In this document: piece by piece, positions 41,626-50,514 of the stretch
How positions within the stretch are numbered: the first letter of the stretch is position 1
Layout: each line of letters opens with the position of its first letter
NCBI RefSeq assembly: GCF_047345145.1
Contig: NZ_JBLFER010000004.1
Span: 1 to 64,000 of the forward strand
From: Maribacter_C sp047345145
Lineage (GTDB): Bacteria > Bacteroidota > Bacteroidia > Flavobacteriales > Flavobacteriaceae
Length of the DNA stretch: 64,000 nt
Reading direction: 5' to 3'
Position numbers and translations under genes: made by a program
Notes under the pieces: generated by a model
The model's database searches: none
What the model was told of the DNA's origin: nothing
Seen by the model: the letters and a program-made list of their open reading frames with translations, nothing else

Positions 41626-42711
41626 ATGAAGAATACTGCTTTGACCCAAACTCATGAAGCTCTCGGAGCTAAAATAGTTCCGTTTGCGGGCTATAACATG
41701 CCCGTTTCCTATGAAGGCGTAAATGCCGAGCATGAAACCGTTCGAAATGGAGTTGGTGTTTTTGATGTTTCCCATATGGGGGAATTCTTGATTGGTGGTC
41801 CGAACGCTTTAGCTTTGATTCAGAAAGTTACTTCTAATGACGCATCAAAACTGACTATTGGAAAGGCACAATACAGCTGTCTTCCCAATGAAACGGGCGG
41901 TATTATTGATGACCTCATCGTCTATCGAATGAAGGAGGAGCAGTATTTATTGGTGGTTAACGCCTCAAATATTGAAAAGGACTGGAATCATATTTCAAAA
42001 TACAATGCAGAGTTTAACGCTGAAATGCGCGATATTTCAGAGGGATATTCCCTGTTGGCGATTCAAGGACCGAAGGCGGTTGAAGCAATGCAAAGTCTAA
42101 CTTCAGAGGACTTATCGGCTATCAAATTCTACAATTTTGTGGTTGGAGATTTTGCAGGAATTGAACATGTAATTATTTCTGCTACCGGATATACGGGCTC
42201 AGGAGGATTCGAAATCTATTGTAAAAACGAAGAAGTAAAACAAGTATGGGACAAGGTATTGGAAGCTGGAGCCGACTTTGGAATCAAACCAATAGGCCTT
42301 GCAGCTCGAGATACTTTAAGATTAGAAATGGGATACTGTCTTTACGGAAACGATATCAATGATGAAACTTCTCCCTTTGAGGCAGGTTTAGGATGGATAA
42401 CCAAATTCACCAAAAACTTTGTCAATAGTGAAGCACTTGCCAAGGAAAAAGCACACGGACCAGAACGAAAGCTCATTGCTTTTGAATTGGATGAACGTGG
42501 CATTCCAAGGCACGATTATGATATCGTAGACGGACAAGGAAAAAAGATAGGAATCGTAACTTCAGGAACGATGTCTCCATCTATGGGCAAAGGTATCGGA
42601 CTAGGTTATGTGCCTACCATTTTTTCAGAAGTGGGTAGTAAAATCAATATTCAGATTCGCAAAAACAAAGTTCCGGCAACAGTTGTAAAACTTCCTTTTT
42701 ATAAAGCATAA
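41626..42711 (+). CDS. gcvT: Aminomethyltransferase (glycine cleavage T protein)
   Basis: A 361-residue T protein that moves the aminomethyl carbon from H protein to tetrahydrofolate. Motifs: GAKIVPFAGYNMPVSY, VFDVSHMGEF, the folate-binding Asp in GGIIDDLIVYRM (about 90-101) and the C-terminal GIVTSGTMSPSMGKGIGL. The other glycine-cleavage genes are not here. The next gene begins 6 bp later. Confidence 0.95.
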   Translation: MKNTALTQTHEALGAKIVPFAGYNMPVSYEGVNAEHETVRNGVGVFDVSHMGEFLIGGPNALALIQKVTSNDASKLTIGKAQYSCLPNETGGIIDDLIVYRMKEEQYLLVVNASNIEKDWNHISKYNAEFNAEMRDISEGYSLLAIQGPKAVEAMQSLTSEDLSAIKFYNFVVGDFAGIEHVIISATGYTGSGGFEIYCKNEEVKQVWDKVLEAGADFGIKPIGLAARDTLRLEMGYCLYGNDINDETSPFEAGLGWITKFTKNFVNSEALAKEKAHGPERKLIAFELDERGIPRHDYDIVDGQGKKIGIVTSGTMSPSMGKGIGLGYVPTIFSEVGSKINIQIRKNKVPATVVKLPFYKA

Positions 42712-42717
42712 GCTTGC

Positions 42718-43566
42718 ATGGGCAAAAAAAAGGAGAGGCAATATGACGGCGGAAAAAAAATACTCATTATAGGAGGAAGTGGTTTTATAGGAAACTCCAT
42801 TTACAAAGAACTCTGTAACTATTTCGACACCTACGGAACTTACAATTCTGCACGTAGGTCATTCGAAAAAAATCAGCAATTTTTTAAATATGACATGACG
42901 GAAGATGACATCTTTTCGTTATTGGAAAAAATCCGACCAAATATCATCATTTCAGCTGTCCGTGGTAATTTTGCGGCTCAGGTTCAGGCTCACCAACATA
43001 TCACAGAATACCTAATTCAGAATGATTGCACATTGTATTTTATATCATCAGCGAATGTTTTTGATGCTTATAGTAAGTATCCGTCCTACGAGAATGACAA
43101 GACACTTTCGGAGAGTGTCTATGGAAGGCTGAAGATTCGCATTGAGAATATGCTATTAAGACTTCCAAAAGAAAAAATGGCAATTTTAAGGGTGCCTATG
43201 GTGTTTGGTAACGGTTCTCCACGGATAAAAGAAATCAAGAAATTCATTTTAGAAAATGAACCGGTAGAGGTCTTTCCCAATTTGATTTTAAATGTGACAA
43301 GCGCTGATAAATTGACACAGCAAATTCATTATTTAATTAACAGAAATAAAACGGGAATCTTCCATTTAGGAAGTAAAGATTTAGTTCATCACGAGGATTT
43401 CATCAAAGAAGTTGTAGAACGCATTGGAAGCTTTAATCCTATTTACAAACGTGTTTTCACCACAAATGAAGATCGCTATCTAGCTGTACTCCCAAAGCAT
43501 AATAAGCTGCCGAAAAATTTGCAGATGAGTTATCAAGACATTATCGACCATCATATTTTAAGCTAA
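42718..43566 (+). CDS. NAD-dependent sugar epimerase/reductase-like protein (SDR)
   Basis: A 282-residue extended short-chain dehydrogenase. NAD loop GGSGFIG at about 19-25; the catalytic YxxxK is in VYGRLKIRIE at about 137-146. The overall form resembles dTDP-4-dehydrorhamnose reductase (RmlD), but neighbours are not sugar genes, so the substrate is unknown. It is 6 bp after gcvT, suggesting one transcript. Start at 42718 gives a lysine-rich leader that is not needed for the fold; a later start is possible. Confidence 0.75.
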   Translation: MGKKKERQYDGGKKILIIGGSGFIGNSIYKELCNYFDTYGTYNSARRSFEKNQQFFKYDMTEDDIFSLLEKIRPNIIISAVRGNFAAQVQAHQHITEYLIQNDCTLYFISSANVFDAYSKYPSYENDKTLSESVYGRLKIRIENMLLRLPKEKMAILRVPMVFGNGSPRIKEIKKFILENEPVEVFPNLILNVTSADKLTQQIHYLINRNKTGIFHLGSKDLVHHEDFIKEVVERIGSFNPIYKRVFTTNEDRYLAVLPKHNKLPKNLQMSYQDIIDHHILS

Positions 43567-43570
43567 AAAA

Positions 43571-43617
43571 AAAGACTTAAGACCGCTGCGCTCTGAGATA
43601 TTAGACTCAAGACTTTT
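43571..43617. repeat. Short imperfect direct repeat downstream of the SDR gene
   Basis: gacttaagac and gactcaagac repeat the same 10-mer with one change, with a short GC-rich stretch between, before a T-run. This resembles small dispersed repeats seen in flavobacterial intergenic regions and is near the similar agacgtt tandem array at 44879. Confidence 0.35.
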
Positions 43618-43747
43618 TAAGGTATTGTAAAACGTTTCAGTACTTTTGAAATACAAATAATTATTAGAAAATGAGCTCATTAAGTAGAGCTATTCAAAAA
43701 ATATAGATTTCCTTATTCGAGGAAATGAAAATAAAAAAAACATAAGC

Positions 43748-44035
43748 ATGGAAAAATTATCAGACCAGCAGATTATTGAATATCTAGGAAAGTTAGATGG
43801 ATGGGAATTTGTGGATGGAGCTATCGAAACCTCTTTCGAATTTGCAAACTTTAAAGAAGCCTTTGCCACGATGACTCGTATCGCGTTCGAATGTGAGGCG
43901 CAGGGACATCACCCTGATTGGAGTAATGTTTATAAAAATTTACATATTCGTCTCAATACCCACGATGCAGGGGGTGTAACCGAGAAAGACTTTAAATTGG
44001 CGCATACCATTGAAGGTATTATCGAAGGGGAGTAG
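43748..44035 (+). CDS. 4a-hydroxytetrahydrobiopterin dehydratase
   Basis: A 95-residue pterin-4a-carbinolamine dehydratase. The family signature is visible: GHHPDWSNVYKNLHIRLNTH (about 57-76) and GGVTEKD. It returns the hydroxylated cofactor of aromatic amino-acid hydroxylases to quinonoid dihydropterin; no hydroxylase is seen here. It also resembles the DCoH type that binds other proteins. Confidence 0.92.
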   Translation: MEKLSDQQIIEYLGKLDGWEFVDGAIETSFEFANFKEAFATMTRIAFECEAQGHHPDWSNVYKNLHIRLNTHDAGGVTEKDFKLAHTIEGIIEGE

Positions 44036-44039
44036 GTAA

Positions 44040-44126
44040 ACACAAATTCAAAAAACAAACTCAAATTCAAAACATGAATCTAAGAGATTTTGTGTTTGTA
44101 TTTGAAATTTGCGTTTGTATTTGATT
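44040..44126. repeat. AT-rich imperfect inverted repeat
   Basis: acacaaattc and related segments (44040-44074) pair with segments such as gtttgtatttgaaattt (44095-44111), giving a long hairpin made of caaattcaaa / tttgtatttg motifs. It fills most of the gap between the dehydratase and yebC and looks like a mobile repeat remnant. Confidence 0.45.
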
Positions 44127-44163
44127 TTAGTAATTTTGATTTTAAGTTAAATAGGATATAATT

Positions 44164-44874
44164 ATGGGAAGAGCTTTTGAATTCAGAAAAGCACGAAAAA
44201 TGAAACGGTGGTCGGCCATGTCCAAAGCCTTTACACGTATTGGTAAAGATATTGTCATTGCTGTAAAAGAAGGAGGTCCTGATCCTGATTCAAATTCACG
44301 TTTACGTGCTGTTATTCAGAATGCGAAGTCCGTGAACATGCCTAAAGACAATATCGAGCGCGCCATAAAACGTGCGAGCGATAAAAGTCTAGGGGATTTT
44401 AAAGAAGTTCTATTCGAAGGTTACGCTCCTCATGGAATTGCAATTCTAATAGAAACTGCTACAGATAACAATACAAGAACGGTTGCTAATGTCCGAAGCT
44501 ATTTTAATAAGTGTAATGGTAACTTGGGCACCTCAGGTTCGGTGGACTTTATGTTTGACCATACCTGTAATTTTAGAATTCCCGCAGAAGGTATTGATCC
44601 TGAAGAACTAGAGCTAGAAATGATAGATTACGGAGCAGAAGAAGTATTCGTTGACGACGATGGAATTCTTATCTATGCACCATTCGAAAGCTTTGGAGCC
44701 ATTCAAAAAGAATTGGAAAAACGTGAGGTTGAAATTTTATCTTCCGGTTTTGAGCGTATTCCACAAGTGACCAAACAACTTACTGAAGAGCAGGTTGCCG
44801 ATGTAGAAAAGCTTTTAGAAAAAATTGAGGAAGACGACGATGTACAGAATGTGTATCATACGATGCAGGAATGA
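44164..44874 (+). CDS. YebC/PmpR family protein
   Basis: A 236-residue protein of the YebC family. It starts MGRAFEFRKARKMKRWSAMS, and GGPDPDSNSRLRAVIQNAK and NMPKDNIERAIKRA are typical. Long regarded as a transcription regulator, the family is now linked with ribosome rescue of poly-proline stalls in several studies; sequence alone cannot decide. A 7-bp tandem array follows. Confidence 0.93.
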   Translation: MGRAFEFRKARKMKRWSAMSKAFTRIGKDIVIAVKEGGPDPDSNSRLRAVIQNAKSVNMPKDNIERAIKRASDKSLGDFKEVLFEGYAPHGIAILIETATDNNTRTVANVRSYFNKCNGNLGTSGSVDFMFDHTCNFRIPAEGIDPEELELEMIDYGAEEVFVDDDGILIYAPFESFGAIQKELEKREVEILSSGFERIPQVTKQLTEEQVADVEKLLEKIEEDDDVQNVYHTMQE

Positions 44875-44878
44875 CATA

Positions 44879-44918
44879 AGACGTTAGACGTTAGACGTTA
44901 GACGTTAGACGTTAGACG
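44879..44918. repeat. 7-bp tandem repeat (agacgtt)
   Basis: Five complete copies of agacgtt and a partial sixth lie just after the YebC stop and before a terminator. Such arrays vary in copy number between strains. Confidence 0.9.
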
Positions 44919-44924
44919 AAACTA

Positions 44925-44957
44925 AAAAAAGCGATCCTAATTCAGGTCGCTTTTCTT
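44925..44957. terminator. Terminator between yebC and the giant surface gene
   Basis: aaaagcgatcct and aggtcgctttt form a stem with one bulged T and flanking A- and T-runs, so it works in both directions. It is one of three related copies (see 50455 and 59780). Confidence 0.8.
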
Positions 44958-44978
44958 TTATGAGTTTAAATATTCTTT

Positions 44979-47900
44979 CTATTTCTTAATCACCATTTGC
45001 TTTTGGTGTTTCACACCTTTAACATCAGTAGAATTTATAAAGTAGGTACCTGATTCTAAATCGTTTACTTGAAGAATATACGAACCTTCATCAGCAACTT
45101 CTGGTCCGTTATAAGTATGTACTAACCTACCTGTTACATCAAAAACGTTAATTGTAGTTAACTCCACTGGTTTTTCGAAACTCAAGCTAGTTGTTGTCAC
45201 TGCTGGGTTTGGTGTTAAAACTGACGGATTTACGATTAACACTGACGACCTAGAACTTAAGTTGGAATTACCGGAAGCAGTAGCTTCTTGACCTATAATC
45301 TCTATGGCATTGATAACTGGGTGTCGTTCGCCGCCAACAGCATCTCTTGAATCGAAGTCTATATGTAAAATACCATCGCTCACCGTAGTGGTATAAATTG
45401 TCTCAAACGTAGCTTCCGCACCCACTTCATCAAAAATATCGAGATTATCTCTTCTTAATTCATCTTCTATGGTAATGTCAAATACTCGCTTACCTGCTCC
45501 ACCCTGACCACCACCCGAGGCGCCAAACCAAAGTTCAGCAAAATGGAGTCTTACATTATAGTCTCCATTAGGGACTGGAATCGCATAGGTCATTTGCTGG
45601 GTACGACTGTATCTAAAACTTTTATATGGAGAAGGAAGACCTGTTTGTGGTCTATCTAGAGTTCTACCAGTATCAAAATATGTGTCAGCTATAAAGGTCT
45701 CATTGTTGTATTCAACTTCAGAACCTCCAGCATTTATGCGCAAAGCAAAATCGTTGGGTTCTTCACACGCAATATCCTCGCAATTATCAACTATATTAAA
45801 GCGATAATAGTAAGTAAAGCCCGCCACCCCACCTAAATTCTCTTCAGAATATGGCGTAAGGTAAACATCATAAACTCCAATTTCATCCATATCGTACACC
45901 GGAAATTCGCCATGTATAACCAGCTCATCCTTGGTGCCTGTAGAATTATTGTTAACTACAAGGCTTAAACTTTTAACATTACTTGAGATTATTGGAGCAA
46001 TACCGCTAAAAATCTCACCATTTTCAGACTCATAATGATCCACATCAAAGGAGTAATCACCGGAAGAATCATAAATAATTTCTTCAAAAATAGTTGAAGC
46101 TCCATCAGAGGACCTTACGGCGTACAATGCACTTATCTCTAGGCAATTTGTGTCTTTTCCAGCATCATTGATCGTCCAGCCATAGATGTCGATAAGTTTT
46201 TGTCTTGCCTGTTCGGCAGCACAATACTGGTTTTGGGGAGCATCTAATGTAACCCCACTTTGTAATGAAGGTAATTGGCTCCAACCAATTAATGTTTTGT
46301 CATAGTTTTCATTGGAAAGACCGGAATCAGTAAACATTCTGTTCATACTTCGATATACCGGATTGGATGCATAAGTTACATGAGAAACATTCCAAGCCCC
46401 AAGATTTTGATTAAATGCGCTAGCATTATTGAACATACGATCCATATCCATAACATTAGAAACATCCCAGCCACTAATATCTTGATTAAAGCTTTCAGCC
46501 GACCTGAACATAGAATCCATACTGGTCACATTGGAAACATCCCAGCTACTGACATCTTGATTAAAAGCAAGGGCGCCATAGAACATTTCGTCCATTAGCG
46601 TATTGCCAGAAACATCCCATGCATTAATATTTTGATTGAAAGTAACGGCCCCTCTAAACATCTGATACATTTCTGTAACATTGGAAACATCCCATCCGCC
46701 AATATCTTGGTTAAAGGAGTCCGCAGATTGGAACATATTACGCATATTAGTTACACTAGAAACATCCCAAGCCCCAATATCTTGGTTAAAGGTTCCAGCA
46801 CTTTCGAACATAGCACGCATATTTGTTACACTAGCAACGTCCCAAGACCCTATGTCTTGGTTAAAATCTTTCGCTCCTTTGAACATATCGGCCATATTGG
46901 TAACATTTGAAACATCCCACGCCCCAATATCTTGATCAAAATTCCCGTATCTAAAAGAATGACTGCCAAACATGCCATTCATCAATGTCACATTAGAAAC
47001 ATTCCAATTCCCAATATTCTGATTAAAGGCAATTGCATTTTGAAATGTCCTACTCATATTTGTCACATTTGAAACATCCCATGCTCCAATATCTTGGTTG
47101 AAGGCCTCTGCATCACCAAACATATTGCGAATAGTTGTTACATTAGAAACATTCCAACTCCCAATATCTTGGTTAAAATCTGAAGCGCGATAGAACATAT
47201 CACTCATATCAGTCACCTTTGACACATCCCAATCCCCGATATTCTGATTAAAATCGCTGGCGCCATATAGATGGTAACCAAACATTCTATTCATATTAGT
47301 CACGTTAGAAACGTCCCAATCACCAATGTCTTGATTGAATTTCTGTGCGTCGGAGAACATGGCCGACATATCGGTAACATTCGAAACATCCCAATTACCG
47401 ATATCTTGATTGAAATTACTTGAATTATAGAACATGGCCGCCATATCGGTAACATTCGAAACATCCCAATTATTGAAGGTGCCAGTGCCTTTAAGGTCAA
47501 TGCAATCCCAAAACATACTGGACATTGAAGTCGTCGCAGATAAATCAGGAATATCAGAAGCTAGTATATCTAAGTTTTGACATCCCATAAAAGCGGCCTC
47601 CATGCTACCCCATTCCACATCGCCCCATTGCTCTACAGAAAGCAATTTAAGAGCTGTTGTGGGTGACTCGTAATGCAAACTATTCGGATCATTAAAAAAA
47701 ATTCTTGGGAAATCCCCACTTATAGAAACTGTGTAAATTCCCGGTGCCGCATAGTCATGACTAATACCTCCTGTAACATTTTCAGAGATGGTCCCGTCGC
47801 CCCAATCAACCGTATAGTGATAGGTCTCACCTGGATGGGTAGGAATAGCAATAAAGTTATCTGCAGAAACACCCGAAGGAATATCGGTTTTCCAAGTAGT

Positions 47901-49916
47901 AATAAATGGTCTGGGTTGGGGTCCAATTCTATTGCCTAGAATTTCGATCGCATTGATAACAGGGTGGCGCTCACCGCCCACGGCATCTCGAGAATCAAAA
48001 TCAATATCCAGTATTCCGTCAGTAACATTTACTGTATGCGTTTTTACTAACATCGCATCAGCACCGACCTCAGCAAAAATATCTAAATTATCTTCTGCCA
48101 AAGCTCCTTCAATGGTTACATCAAAAATCCGGCTACCTACTCCACCAGCACCTCCGCCGGTTGCTCCAAACCAGAGTTCAGCAAAATGCAGGTTTACCGT
48201 ATATTCTCCGTCAGGTACAGGAATATCGTAGCTCATTTGTTGTGAACGACTGAATCGAAAGGTTTGGTAGGGCTCAGGCAGGCCAGTTTGTGGTCTATCC
48301 AGTACACTACCTGTTGAGTAATTTATATCTGCCATAAAGGTTTCCCCGTTGTATGTCGTTTCTGTACCACCTGTGTTTATGCGAAGTGCAAAATCATTGG
48401 GTTCTTCTTCACAATCAACTGTTTCAATAGTAAATGTTTTTGTTGTACAACCATATCGACCGTAATAATCGGTAGTATATGTACCTGCTGAGAGGTTTCT
48501 TGCTACATATGCATTTAAATTCTCATCAAATTCCCAAAATCCAAGGTTGTCAAAGTCATCTAACCAAGATTCATAATTATTGGCCTCATCCCTTAGTATG
48601 GCATAACCTCCATTTTGGTTACAAGTTGTTGCATTTACTACTTCAAAAGAAACCGCTTCACAACTATTAATAATCTCAAAAAATATCGTTACCGGTGTGC
48701 CCATTTCTCCAGCTTGATCAGCGCCAGAATAGGGTGTCGCTGTAATAGTATGTATACCAAGATCTCTTCCTGTAGCTATGGCTAAAACATTCCCTCGATC
48801 GTTCGTATTGTATACTTCATTGCTTATAATACCTGCAGGGTTGATATGTTGATAAGCTACGCTTTTAACGCTATTGGTAATTTCAACCCCCACTCCCTCA
48901 AAAGAGTAGTTAGCTTCCCAATTTCTAATCTGGTCTCCATTGTTGATAAAACCATTTGGGCCTACTCCCGAATCACCACTAACGAAAGCCTTCCACGCTA
49001 CAAAATGAGTTATTGCTAAATCTTCAACAATTTCGTAGTTTATTGTTACTGGTGTGCCCATCTCTCCACCCTGATCAACTTCAGAATAGGGTGTTGCTGT
49101 AATAGTATGCATACCAATATTAATACTCGGTTCTATCCAAATTCCAAGTCCTGCACTTTGATTAATTACTTTTGTTTCAGGATTACCATCTTCATTTATA
49201 TACTCGTAAAGCACACTTTGTGCTTGTTCATTTACGTTAGCGCCAATACCAACATAAGGACGTGAATTATTTATCAGTCTTATTTGGTCACCATTGTTTA
49301 AAGGGTAAGCTCCATATGGACTATCACCGCCCCAAAATTCCCAAACAGAAAAACCTTCCAGAGCAATATCTAGTTGTTCTTCTTCACCTAAAATTTCGAT
49401 AGCATTAATAACTGGGTGACGTTCACCGTCAACGGCATCGCGAGAATCAAAATCAATATCAAGAACTCCTCCCGCAACTGTAACTTGATGAGTTTTGACC
49501 AGGATTGCATTGGCTCCGACCTCGGCGAAAATATCGAGGTTATCCTCAGCCAATTGTCCCTCGATTGTTACATCAAAAACACGGCTACCAACTCCGCCAG
49601 CACCGCCGCCAGTTGCGCCAAACCAGAGTTCAGCAAAATGAAGATTTACGGTATATTCTCCGTCGGGAACAGGAATAACATAGCTCATTTGCTGCGAACG
49701 ACTGTACCTAAAGCTTTGATAGGGTTCTGGTAAGCCTGTTTGGGGACGATCCAATAAGCTGCCCGTATCCGCATAGTTGTCGGCACTATATGTTTCTCCA
49801 TTATAGTCGGTGGTTGTACCTCCTGAATTTATACGTATGGCAAAATTTTCTTGGGCAGTAAGATTAGTTGCCGCACAAAAGAAAACGAACAAAACTAGAA
49901 AAGTAAAGTTTTTCAT
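44979..49916 (-). CDS. Giant T9SS surface protein with malectin domains and 26-residue repeats
   Basis: A 1645-residue secreted protein. Signal peptide about 1-21; malectin-like domains at about 22-178, 507-659 and 1389-1545; two repeats of about 115 residues (about 185-415); a Cys-containing linker (417-500); a PKD-like domain (about 665-735, VDWGDGT); about 15 copies of a 26-residue BspA/DUF285-type repeat (about 790-1195) with core FNQDIG-x-WDVSNVT; and a T9SS type A sorting domain (about 1560-1645, ending GVKHQKQMVIKK). Malectin domains bind carbohydrates, so the protein probably coats or glues the cell surface. It is the first of three neighbouring large genes on this strand. Confidence 0.88.
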   Translation of the reverse strand: MKNFTFLVLFVFFCAATNLTAQENFAIRINSGGTTTDYNGETYSADNYADTGSLLDRPQTGLPEPYQSFRYSRSQQMSYVIPVPDGEYTVNLHFAELWFGATGGGAGGVGSRVFDVTIEGQLAEDNLDIFAEVGANAILVKTHQVTVAGGVLDIDFDSRDAVDGERHPVINAIEILGEEEQLDIALEGFSVWEFWGGDSPYGAYPLNNGDQIRLINNSRPYVGIGANVNEQAQSVLYEYINEDGNPETKVINQSAGLGIWIEPSINIGMHTITATPYSEVDQGGEMGTPVTINYEIVEDLAITHFVAWKAFVSGDSGVGPNGFINNGDQIRNWEANYSFEGVGVEITNSVKSVAYQHINPAGIISNEVYNTNDRGNVLAIATGRDLGIHTITATPYSGADQAGEMGTPVTIFFEIINSCEAVSFEVVNATTCNQNGGYAILRDEANNYESWLDDFDNLGFWEFDENLNAYVARNLSAGTYTTDYYGRYGCTTKTFTIETVDCEEEPNDFALRINTGGTETTYNGETFMADINYSTGSVLDRPQTGLPEPYQTFRFSRSQQMSYDIPVPDGEYTVNLHFAELWFGATGGGAGGVGSRIFDVTIEGALAEDNLDIFAEVGADAMLVKTHTVNVTDGILDIDFDSRDAVGGERHPVINAIEILGNRIGPQPRPFITTWKTDIPSGVSADNFIAIPTHPGETYHYTVDWGDGTISENVTGGISHDYAAPGIYTVSISGDFPRIFFNDPNSLHYESPTTALKLLSVEQWGDVEWGSMEAAFMGCQNLDILASDIPDLSATTSMSSMFWDCIDLKGTGTFNNWDVSNVTDMAAMFYNSSNFNQDIGNWDVSNVTDMSAMFSDAQKFNQDIGDWDVSNVTNMNRMFGYHLYGASDFNQNIGDWDVSKVTDMSDMFYRASDFNQDIGSWNVSNVTTIRNMFGDAEAFNQDIGAWDVSNVTNMSRTFQNAIAFNQNIGNWNVSNVTLMNGMFGSHSFRYGNFDQDIGAWDVSNVTNMADMFKGAKDFNQDIGSWDVASVTNMRAMFESAGTFNQDIGAWDVSSVTNMRNMFQSADSFNQDIGGWDVSNVTEMYQMFRGAVTFNQNINAWDVSGNTLMDEMFYGALAFNQDVSSWDVSNVTSMDSMFRSAESFNQDISGWDVSNVMDMDRMFNNASAFNQNLGAWNVSHVTYASNPVYRSMNRMFTDSGLSNENYDKTLIGWSQLPSLQSGVTLDAPQNQYCAAEQARQKLIDIYGWTINDAGKDTNCLEISALYAVRSSDGASTIFEEIIYDSSGDYSFDVDHYESENGEIFSGIAPIISSNVKSLSLVVNNNSTGTKDELVIHGEFPVYDMDEIGVYDVYLTPYSEENLGGVAGFTYYYRFNIVDNCEDIACEEPNDFALRINAGGSEVEYNNETFIADTYFDTGRTLDRPQTGLPSPYKSFRYSRTQQMTYAIPVPNGDYNVRLHFAELWFGASGGGQGGAGKRVFDITIEDELRRDNLDIFDEVGAEATFETIYTTTVSDGILHIDFDSRDAVGGERHPVINAIEIIGQEATASGNSNLSSRSSVLIVNPSVLTPNPAVTTTSLSFEKPVELTTINVFDVTGRLVHTYNGPEVADEGSYILQVNDLESGTYFINSTDVKGVKHQKQMVIKK

Positions 49917-50514
49917 AATAACTGCATTTTAATTATTGTTATGAGCACTACTAATAGAGGGGAACAATAACCACAAAATTCTGTGCAAATACCTAAAAAA
50001 GGTATTCTTGGATGAATTAAAAAAAGTAGGGGAATGTATATAGTAAATCTGGGAAGGGCGTACATTTAAACGCATAGTTAAACTATTATAATTTAAGGCT
50101 GTAATCAAGTTTATGTTGCGAAGCGCTGGTATCATGTGGTATACAATTGGCTAAGTTGTTGTGAAGGTGTTTTATAACAGACTAATATCAATAATGGATT
50201 TCTAATTGTAAAGTCTTCACAAAAAACAACTTGATTTTCAGATTGGCTTTTTAGATGAACTTCTTAGCCTCTAATTTTTAAATAATGGTTCGGTTTTGAT
50301 ATCAATTTAGACTAACTACTGGTAACTATTTTAGCCTTACTTAAAGCTACAAAAACTAGATTTTGTAAGATTACACCTCACTGTTAATATAGATATAAGA
50401 CAGTACTTCATCGATGAAATGCATCTTTTAGTTCTAAAGTGATTACGATGTTTTACAACAGAAAAGCGACCTGAATTCAGGCCGCTTTTCTGTTGTAATT
50501 ATGCTCTGTTCTAT
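49917..50514. other. Intergenic region between the two giant surface genes
   Basis: About 600 bp with no credible gene. It includes the upstream region of the 1645-residue protein, AT-rich and without a clear consensus promoter that I could place, and the strong terminator at 50455-50496 behind the 2982-residue protein. Confidence 0.6.
50455..50496. terminator. 42-bp near-perfect palindromic terminator
   Basis: The sequence from acaacagaaaagcg to cgcttttctgttgt is a palindrome over 42 bp with one mismatched pair, centred on ctgaattcag. It sits 18 bp downstream of the 2982-residue gene and matches the hairpins at 44925 and 59780 in its core. Confidence 0.85.

Noticed and set aside
46380..47460. 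Regular repeats of about 78 bp that look like a CRISPR array or satellite
   Set aside because: They are in frame with a 26-residue protein repeat on the minus strand, and the spacers are as conserved as the repeats. No cas genes are present.
46380..48670. Plus-strand open frames across the giant surface genes
   Set aside because: They mirror the repeats of the minus-strand proteins, have no ribosome binding site and show no family resemblance.
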